A stretch of 5,684 nt of DNA from Pirellulaceae bacterium (GTDB lineage Bacteria; Planctomycetota; Planctomycetia; Pirellulales; Pirellulaceae). Location of the stretch: the NCBI GenBank assembly GCA_020846515.1, contig JADLDX010000351.1:1-5684 (forward strand), read 5' to 3'. Positions 1-3,961 of the stretch are shown here, piece after piece. The notes under the pieces were generated by a model. It did not search any database and was not told where the DNA came from. It worked only from the letters and a program-made list of their open reading frames with translations. Every line of letters begins with the position of its first letter. The first letter of the stretch is position 1. The position numbers and the translations under genes were made by a program.

Positions 1-438
1 CATGTGCACTTCGTCGATAATATAGATCTTGTACCGCGAGCGACTGGGCCGCACGCTGACGTTGGCGCGTAGCTGTCGAATTTCATCAATACCACGATTG
101 CTGGCAGCATCAATTTCAATCACATCGACGTCTTCGCCCGAATCGATGGCTTGAGAAACATCGCTATCGGCGCTCGGGGCGGTCGAAGGACCATCCGGGG
201 CATTCAGGGCTTTGGCGAAGATACGCGCTGATGAAGTCTTGCCTACCCCGCGGGCACCGGTGAACAGATAGGCATGGCCCACCCGACCGGTGGCGATCGC
301 TTTGCCCAGCGCTTGGCTAATATGTTCCTGGCCGACCAGTTCTTGAAAGGACTTGGGGCGGTACCTGCGGGCAACAACCGTATAGGTAGCCGCATCTTTC
401 GAAGAAGCGGACTGGGTGGCTGGGGTTGGGTCAGACAT
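1..438 (-). CDS. dnaX: DNA polymerase III subunit gamma/tau, N-terminal part (partial at window edge)
   Basis: This is the ATPase of the replicative clamp loader, which opens and loads the beta clamp and organises the replisome in the cytoplasm. The 146 visible codons show the family hallmarks in order: a variable N-terminus, then [14 protein letters not shown] (24-37), [15 protein letters not shown] with the Walker A P-loop (55-69), [19 protein letters not shown] (106-124) and Walker B IIDEVH (140-145). The rest lies beyond base 1. The ATG at 436-438 is chosen because it is the only ATG before an in-frame stop at 466-468 and leaves a plausible 18-residue lead-in; no Shine-Dalgarno site precedes it. 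Odd feature: the zinc module between Walker A and the EIDAAS motif has lost all four cysteines. By alignment to the usual NC(8)C-x2-C-x2-C pattern they are Ala80, Ser89, Ser92 and Ser95. It is transcribed divergently from the membrane-protein gene at 555. Identity is near certain. Confidence 0.96.
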   Translation of the reverse strand, partial: MSDPTPATQSASSKDAATYTVVARRYRPKSFQELVGQEHISQALGKAIATGRVGHAYLFTGARGVGKTSSARIFAKALNAPDGPSTAPSADSDVSQAIDSGEDVDVIEIDAASNRGIDEIRQLRANVSVRPSRSRYKIYIIDEVHM

Positions 439-461
439 GGGGATATGATGATGAGAGTCTA

Positions 462-490
462 AAGGCTACAGACTTAAGGCTGAAGGCTAC
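462..490. repeat. Short AAGGCT repeat cluster in the dnaX upstream region
   Basis: The hexamer AAGGCT occurs three times in 27 bases, at 462-467, 476-481 and 483-488, with the second and third separated by one base. It lies in the 5' leader or upstream region of dnaX. On the minus strand it reads as repeated AGCCTT. It could be a small intergenic repeat or a local slippage product; no function can be read from it. Confidence 0.4.
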
Positions 491-496
491 TCCCGA

Positions 497-505
497 ATTG
501 TACCA
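497..505 (-). promoter_or_regulatory. Candidate extended -10 promoter element for dnaX
   Basis: Read on the minus strand, 505 to 497 is TGGTACAAT: a TGn extension followed by TACAAT, which matches the sigma-70 -10 consensus at five of six bases. It lies about 60 bases upstream of the dnaX start. No good -35 hexamer is visible at the usual spacing, which fits an extended -10 promoter. The same GTACAATT core occurs upstream of the PDZ gene at 3698-3705. Planctomycete promoters are poorly defined, so this is tentative. Confidence 0.3.
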
Positions 506-514
506 AAACTGACC

Positions 515-530
515 GCTCGCACAGGCGAGC
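515..530. promoter_or_regulatory. Perfect 6-bp inverted repeat in the divergent intergenic region
   Basis: GCTCGC, four bases ACAG, then GCGAGC form a perfect 6-bp stem. The site sits between the divergent dnaX and membrane-protein genes, just upstream of the candidate dnaX -10 and 24 bases before the ATG at 555. It could be an operator or simply a small RNA hairpin in the plus-strand leader. There is no T-tract, so a terminator is unlikely. Confidence 0.3.
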
Positions 531-554
531 ACTCTCGAAAGTCCCCAGTCGTCG

Positions 555-974
555 ATGTCTCCTAAGCCTGTTAACTACACCAGTCTCATGTTGCTAGCCA
601 TCAGTTTATGCCTGATGGCCATCGGGGCCTTCATTCGCTTTTCCGACTGGATGGAACCAGGCAGTCGAGATTTTGCATCGGGTGCCATGTTCAAAGTGGG
701 CATGGTGGTGGGTTTGGGTTGGTTGGCGGCGCCCCAGTTGGAAAAGCTGGGCTGGAGTCGGTTGCGAGGCACCGGCATTGCTATCATTTTGGCCATTGGT
801 GGACTGACTGCGGTGCGTCCGCGATTCGGAGCCATCGCTGCGGGAATAGCGATTGGGGGCTTTGTAGTGTTGGCACTGTTGGGATGGGTGAGAGGCGCGA
901 TCTTTAACGCGCCCACTACATCCGCTACTGGCGAGAAGAGCCGCAAAATCGAAAAAAACCCTACCAAGCGCTAG
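555..974 (+). CDS. Small multi-pass membrane protein of unknown function
   Basis: I do not recognise a named family. The 139-residue product has four hydrophobic segments likely to span the inner membrane: about 9-28, 43-60, 71-88 and 91-113, followed by a hydrophilic, strongly basic tail (TGEKSRKIEKNPTKR, 125-139) that probably stays cytoplasmic. The first two segments are joined by a short acidic/basic loop (FSDWMEPGSRDF). No catalytic or ligand-binding motif is visible. The ATG at 555 keeps the whole first helix and a short polar N-terminus; it has no clear Shine-Dalgarno site. A later ATG at 588 would trim 11 residues and is less likely. The gene is divergent from dnaX with a 116-base gap and stands alone, since 361 bases separate it from the next gene. 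That it is a real gene rests on its membrane-protein composition across the full frame and on filling the space cleanly. Confidence 0.75.
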   Translation: MSPKPVNYTSLMLLAISLCLMAIGAFIRFSDWMEPGSRDFASGAMFKVGMVVGLGWLAAPQLEKLGWSRLRGTGIAIILAIGGLTAVRPRFGAIAAGIAIGGFVVLALLGWVRGAIFNAPTTSATGEKSRKIEKNPTKR

Positions 975-1335
975 TCTCAGTTGCCGAAATTTAAACCCGG
1001 ACAGACTTGCAGTCCAGTTACGCTCAAGGGGGGAATCTTGGCGTAGGCAGGACGCAGCTCCGCACCAGCCAGGTCCCAGTGGGTCGAAATCGATCGACAG
1101 GGTTTGGCGATTGCGAGTGCACGCGTTTTGATATCTCGAAGACATCCTCCCGAAGTAGCGTGACCAAAGTTTAAAAGTTTCGTACTTGCGGCAAGGCCGC
1201 CGCAGCGATGCCACTTCCCGCGACCCGTGTGCGGGCCGAGCGACTGGAGCTTTCAATTGATGGAGAGCTCCCGTCCGTTCGTCTCGCATTCTGGACAGAA
1301 TGTGGACAGAAGTGAAAGAACGTAGGAGGGTTCCC
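975..1335. other. Intergenic region and leader without a supported gene
   Basis: This 361-base stretch separates the membrane-protein gene from the BON gene. I see no convincing small gene, tRNA or intrinsic terminator. It contains small GC-rich inverted repeats, GCGGC-AAG-GCCGC at 1188-1200 and CCCGC/GCGGG at 1217-1221 and 1231-1235. It also contains a direct repeat TGGACAGA at 1292-1299 and 1303-1310 (period 11), just ahead of the ribosome-binding site. No promoter with both hexamers stands out. A structured or regulated leader is possible but not shown. Confidence 0.4.
1323..1330 (+). promoter_or_regulatory. Strong Shine-Dalgarno site that fixes the BON gene start at 1336
   Basis: TAGGAGGG lies five bases before the ATG at 1336. 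An upstream in-frame ATG at 1300 would extend the protein by 12 charged residues (MWTEVKERRRVP), would place this site inside the coding sequence, and would bury the signal peptide. The site therefore decides in favour of 1336. Confidence 0.8.
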
Positions 1336-2190
1336 ATGCGAAGATTTTTGTTTGGCGTGGTGATCGCAACGGTGACTGCCGCCCTGCCCAGCTGGGCATT
1401 CGGTGGCGATCGTGAGATTGCCGAAGGTATCATGTCACAACTGCAACAAGCCAAGTCGCAAGGCAGACTGAAAGGCTTTGATCTCGACCTGAAGGTCGAG
1501 TCAGGCGTCGTCTACCTGACCGGTAACGTGCGATCCAACGCACAGCGCGAGCTCGTACTCGATGCTGTCGATCGCACCACCGGCGTTGCAGATCTGGTCG
1601 ATCAGTTGAAAGTTACCGGCGAAGGACGCGACAGCCGCAACTTCTCGCTCGGTCAAGCGGTCAAGCAGAGCACAGTTGTGCCCGCTTCGGCCGACGAATC
1701 GGTTGGTTCCAGTGCCGCTGACGTATCGATCACCGATACGATTATCAGCAAGCTGCAAGCCCAGAAGCAGGCTGGAGCATTGAAAGGTTTCGACCTGGAT
1801 GTGACCACCACCAACGGCGATGTGGCCCTGCGTGGCCGCGTGAACACGTCGGAGCAAAAGGCTCTGGTTCTCGACATCGCTCGCCGCGTGCGTGGCGTGC
1901 GTAAAGTAATCGACGATGTGGCCGTCGGCTCAGCCGTTCGCCTGGCGTCAACTTCCGAATCCAGCCTGCAACCTGTACCACAAAGCAGCATGCCAGTGGT
2001 CGGTGGCGGTGTACCTCGCCCCATGGCTCCGGCCATGATGGTCAACCACGGTGACTTCGCGGGCAGCCCAACCGGTGCTCCAGTCCCGATGCAAGCCGGC
2101 GGTGTACCTTACGGTCAAGGCGCTCCACGCTACGATCAAGCTTACATGCCTTCGTATGCATGGCCTAGCTACGCTGCCTATCCAATCTAG
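1336..2190 (+). CDS. Secreted double BON-domain protein, apparently truncated by an in-frame TAG
   Basis: BON domains are small alpha/beta folds found in exported proteins such as OsmY and are thought to bind membranes or envelope components. The 284-residue product begins with a signal peptide (RR, hydrophobic run 4-18, likely cleavage after SWA at 21). It then has two BON domains, about 25-93 and 129-197. They are internal duplicates: both contain LKGFDLD followed by a VxLxGxV strand and an LVLD helix (45-51 and 149-155 for the first motif). From about 200 on it is a low-complexity, Pro/Gly/Met/Tyr-rich region ending in PSYAAYPI. The TAG at 2188-2190 then stops the frame, but the same frame stays open for 49 more codons with a coherent tail (see next entry). 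A glutamine (CAG) or tyrosine (TAC/TAT) codon changed to TAG would explain this. Role is unproven; export and the BON domains are clear. The only gene downstream is convergent. Confidence 0.9.
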   Translation: MRRFLFGVVIATVTAALPSWAFGGDREIAEGIMSQLQQAKSQGRLKGFDLDLKVESGVVYLTGNVRSNAQRELVLDAVDRTTGVADLVDQLKVTGEGRDSRNFSLGQAVKQSTVVPASADESVGSSAADVSITDTIISKLQAQKQAGALKGFDLDVTTTNGDVALRGRVNTSEQKALVLDIARRVRGVRKVIDDVAVGSAVRLASTSESSLQPVPQSSMPVVGGGVPRPMAPAMMVNHGDFAGSPTGAPVPMQAGGVPYGQGAPRYDQAYMPSYAWPSYAAYPI

Positions 2191-2340
2191 GCAGCTGTAA
2201 CCTATCCGAAGCAATACAGCCCTTCGGCTTGGCCATACATCGGTCCGTTCTATCCATACCCTCAAGTGCCACTGGGATGGCGCAAAGTGGCTTTGGAATG
2301 GGATGACGGCCTGTGGTATCTGGACTTCACCAGCAAGTAG
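2191..2340 (+). pseudogene. In-frame C-terminal tail of the BON protein, cut off by the TAG at 2188
   Basis: Directly after the TAG, in the same frame, 49 sense codons run to a second TAG at 2338-2340. They encode an aromatic, proline-rich segment, including YPKQYSPSAWPY (tail residues 5-16), PFYPYPQVPLGW (19-30) and a final LEWDDGLWYLDF stretch (35-46). The composition continues the Tyr/Pro-rich style of the preceding region (YAWPSYAAYPI) and codon use looks coding throughout. From memory, planctomycete BON proteins carry a tail of this kind; I cannot verify that here. The tail has no start codon or ribosome-binding site of its own. The terminator at 2382-2433 follows the second stop closely, as expected if 2340 is the original gene end. 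Alternatives are a sequencing or assembly error, or partial readthrough of the TAG. Confidence 0.8.
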
Positions 2341-2381
2341 TGCAGAGTTCAAGACGGAGTGTGGGTTGACCCTCCACACCC

Positions 2382-2433
2382 AATGCAAGAAAGAGGCTCG
2401 TGCTCGGATACCCGGCACGGGCCTTTTTGCATT
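2382..2433. terminator. Intrinsic terminator, probably bidirectional, between convergent genes
   Basis: The core is a 9-bp stem, GGCTCGTGC (2395-2403) with GCACGGGCC (2415-2423), including one G-T wobble. An inner CGG/CCG (2405-2407 and 2412-2414) closes an ATAC loop. TTTTT follows at 2424-2428, giving a standard plus-strand terminator for the BON gene. The flanks also pair: the A-rich stretch 2390-2394 with the T-tract, and AATGC (2382-2386) with GCATT (2429-2433). On the minus strand the T-rich CTCTTTCTT follows the same stem, 15 bases past the PDZ gene stop, so one structure probably serves both genes. A second inverted repeat, GTGTGG/CCACAC at 2359-2364 and 2374-2379, lies just upstream. 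Confidence 0.85.
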
Positions 2434-2447
2434 AAGTGCCCACGCGA

Positions 2448-3647
2448 TTATTTGGGTTTCAGCAACGCTTCTAACTCGGCCACGCGCTGCGCCAGGGAGC
2501 TCAACTCTTGTCGGGCTTGTCGCAATTCGCCCCGCAATTCCTGGACTTCTAACGAATCGCTTGCCGCCGGGTTGGGGACAGTGTTCTCGCTGGCTACGTT
2601 CAGGGAACTAGGGTCAAACGGATCAGCCGCTGGAACTCGCGACGCAATGGACGTTTGGTATTTTGGATCCGTGCCCAAGGTCGTTTCCAACAGGGTTGCC
2701 CGCGTGCCCCGCATGACGTTCAGACTGACAAAGTCGCCAGGACGTTTCGTCGCCATCCAGTCCAAGAGTTCACGTGCCGATTCAATGGGTCGACCGTCCA
2801 CACCAACAATGGCATCACCAGGCTGAATACTGACTGCATCAGCCGGCGAACCTTTGGTCACGTTGGTAACTGCCGCCGCGCGGTAAGCTCGTAAACCAAA
2901 CTGCGTACGAAATGCGCTCGACAAGTCAGCGACGACTACACCCAGCCAGGCGTTGCCCGCCGGAGTCAGCGGTGAGGGTACATTGCTGTTGGGATTGATA
3001 CCTTGGATGCGCTGCGCCAGAGACGTACTTTGCAGGACAGCGGTCAGTTCCACATTGCGAGTTCCACGTAGCAATAACACCTTGACTGTCTCGCCAGGCC
3101 GACGCAGCGAAAGGCGATCGACCATCGTGTCGAGATTGGAGATCGCAAATCCATCGATGGCTAGAATGATATCGTTGACTTTAAAACCTGCTCGCCACGC
3201 GGGCGAGTTGTCGGTGACCTTAACCACGCGGGCTCCAATGCCTCCACCGCTCAACGACTCCGCCTCTAGGCCGAGATAGATGCCCTCGACGGCGTTGGCG
3301 TTAGGGTCCAGCCCGCCCGCAGGCAACGCTGGAGCGTCCAGGATGCTACTACCTGGCAGATTACCTGAGGCGTTAGCATTTGGGACGCCGGAATTTGGTG
3401 GAACGGGTGTTGGCGGCGGTGTATTCCGCAAACTATTGGGCGCCGGCAATTCACCGGCAACAGGCTCTGGAGCTCCAGTCTTCTTCTCACCCGCTTTGGT
3501 TTGCGGGGCATCAAGCTCCAGGTTATCGCGGACCTTTTGCTCAAGCTTTTCCAGAATGCTTTGCGCTTGAACAGGAGGAGTAGCGCCAGCCAATCCAAGG
3601 CACGAGAGCGTAAGCACACACACACAGACCAGCCAACGACGATTCAT
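2448..3647 (-). CDS. Secreted protein with two PDZ domains and a C-terminal coiled coil, no protease domain
   Basis: The 399-residue protein has a signal peptide (NRRW, hydrophobic core 6-20, likely cleavage after PPVQA at 28). A short helix with heptad character follows (30-45), then a long Pro/Ala/Asn-rich linker (about 55-118). PDZ1 spans about 123-205 (carboxylate-loop-like YLGL at 124-127; SPAWRAGFKVNDIILAIDG at 148-166). PDZ2 spans about 233-324 (WLGVVVAD; GSPADAVSIQPGDAIVGVDG at 266-285). Residues 365-397 form a predicted coiled coil with regular leucines (LEVQELRGELRQARQ). PDZ domains bind peptide C-termini or exposed strands, and these resemble those of HtrA/DegP proteases. No His-Asp-Ser trypsin-like domain is present, so it is more likely a periplasmic adaptor or chaperone-like scaffold, perhaps oligomeric through the coiled coil. 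The start at 3647 is supported by AAGGAG seven bases upstream. It converges on the BON gene. Partner and substrate are unknown. Confidence 0.92.
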   Translation of the reverse strand: MNRRWLVCVCVLTLSCLGLAGATPPVQAQSILEKLEQKVRDNLELDAPQTKAGEKKTGAPEPVAGELPAPNSLRNTPPPTPVPPNSGVPNANASGNLPGSSILDAPALPAGGLDPNANAVEGIYLGLEAESLSGGGIGARVVKVTDNSPAWRAGFKVNDIILAIDGFAISNLDTMVDRLSLRRPGETVKVLLLRGTRNVELTAVLQSTSLAQRIQGINPNSNVPSPLTPAGNAWLGVVVADLSSAFRTQFGLRAYRAAAVTNVTKGSPADAVSIQPGDAIVGVDGRPIESARELLDWMATKRPGDFVSLNVMRGTRATLLETTLGTDPKYQTSIASRVPAADPFDPSSLNVASENTVPNPAASDSLEVQELRGELRQARQELSSLAQRVAELEALLKPK

Positions 3648-3654
3648 TCCAGCA

Positions 3655-3660
3655 CTCCTT
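3655..3660 (-). promoter_or_regulatory. Shine-Dalgarno site of the PDZ gene
   Basis: On the minus strand AAGGAG lies seven bases before the ATG at 3647-3645, a near-ideal spacing that supports this start. It is one of only two strong Shine-Dalgarno sites in the window, the other belonging to the BON gene. Confidence 0.8.
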
Positions 3661-3698
3661 CCAGCGGCCCCCGATTCCCTACACTGCGAGTCTCCTAA

Positions 3699-3727
3699 AT
3701 TGTACGGGGCACTGCGCCAAGCGTCGA
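3699..3727 (-). promoter_or_regulatory. Candidate promoter of the PDZ gene
   Basis: On the minus strand the -35-like TCGACG (3727-3722, four of six consensus bases) is separated by 17 bases from the -10-like TACAAT (3704-3699, five of six). The -10 lies about 50 bases upstream of the start codon. It shares the GTACAATT core with the candidate dnaX promoter. The match is moderate and untested. Confidence 0.35.
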
Positions 3728-3761
3728 TGGCAAGATTCTGTTAAGCATCGGGCAAGCAACC

Positions 3762-3770
3762 CGTTTAAGG
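3762..3770. repeat. Left 9-bp direct repeat (putative target-site duplication)
   Basis: CGTTTAAGG, repeated exactly at 3953-3961. It abuts the left end of the 182-bp element, one base from the perfect terminal inverted repeat. The matching copy sits in the mirror position at the right end, as expected for duplication of a target site on insertion. Confidence 0.65.
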
Positions 3771-3776
3771 TAACGC

Positions 3777-3872
3777 TGTGAAGCATTTTAGAAGCGGAAC
3801 GGCGCAAGCCGTCCGGTATATCCCTGTGAAGCGTTTTAGAAGCGGAACGGCGCAAGTCGTCCGGTATATCCC
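3777..3872 (+). repeat. Tandem duplication of a 48-bp REP-like unit
   Basis: Units 3777-3824 and 3825-3872 match at 46 of 48 bases, differing at 3785/3833 (A/G) and 3809/3857 (C/T). Each contains CGGAACGGC-GCAA-GCCGTCCG or its variant: a stem with one bulged A closed by a GCAA loop. The C-to-T change in unit 2 turns a G-C pair into G-T, so the stem persists. The unit starts with the same TGTGAAGC as the terminal inverted repeat of the enclosing element, so it is probably an internal duplication of that element's left half. Confidence 0.85.
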
Positions 3873-3887
3873 GGTAGTTGTAGGAAC

Positions 3888-3908
3888 CGGAGGGCTTGCG
3901 CCCAACCG
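3888..3908 (-). repeat. Third REP-like hairpin, in inverted orientation
   Basis: On the minus strand it reads GGGC-GCAA-GCCC, with outer CGG/CCG pairing across mismatched T residues. GTAG precedes it at 3912-3909 and its mirror CTAC follows at 3884-3881. It matches the tandem units in loop sequence and layout but lies in the opposite direction, giving the tail-to-tail arrangement typical of paired REP elements (REPINs). Confidence 0.6.
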
Positions 3909-3952
3909 CTACAAATGCCGGATTTCGCGAGCAAACATGCTTCACAGCGTTG

Positions 3953-3961
3953 CGTTTAAGG
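3953..3961. repeat. Right 9-bp direct repeat, containing the sulfatase stop codon
   Basis: CGTTTAAGG is identical to 3762-3770. Bases 3956-3958 are the reverse complement of the TAA that ends the sulfatase gene, so an insertion at this site would duplicate the stop codon and leave the protein unchanged. Confidence 0.65.

Larger units (their letters stand above)
3771..3952. mobile_element. 182-bp miniature element with 15-bp terminal inverted repeats and REP-like hairpins
   Basis: AACGCTGTGAAGCAT at 3772-3786 is perfectly inverted at 3937-3951. Exact 9-bp direct repeats (CGTTTAAGG) lie one base outside each end. The interior has no coding capacity, so if mobile it depends on a transposase elsewhere, like a MITE. 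It holds three hairpins that all present a GCAA tetraloop. Two are on the plus strand within a 48-bp tandem repeat (3795-3815 and 3843-3863). One is on the minus strand (3908-3888), preceded there by GTAG (3912-3909), like the tetranucleotide before REP hairpins mobilised by RAYT transposases. A 9-bp duplication is known for several IS families, including IS1, IS903 (IS5 family) and IS10/IS50, and is not expected of REPs alone. The element separates the PDZ promoter region from the sulfatase 3' end. Mobility is inferred from structure only. Confidence 0.65.

Noticed and set aside
588..974. Shorter start of the membrane protein at the ATG at 588
   Set aside because: It would cut into the first predicted transmembrane helix and has no better ribosome-binding site than the ATG at 555.
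1005..1035. Possible tRNA-like hairpin around GACTTGCAGTC
   Set aside because: It is a small palindrome only. No acceptor stem, T-loop sequence or CCA context can be assembled around it.
1300..1335. Longer start for the BON gene at the ATG at 1300
   Set aside because: It would add a charged 12-residue leader in front of the signal peptide, and the strong Shine-Dalgarno site TAGGAGGG sits just before the ATG at 1336.
606..1454. A 282-codon open frame on the minus strand across the membrane-protein gene and the intergenic region
   Set aside because: Its product has no recognisable motif, is rich in Arg, Ser and Cys as antisense shadows are, and overlaps two better-supported genes on the other strand.
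3777..3872. CRISPR array
   Set aside because: The 48-bp units are directly contiguous with no spacers between them, and they fold as REP-like hairpins.
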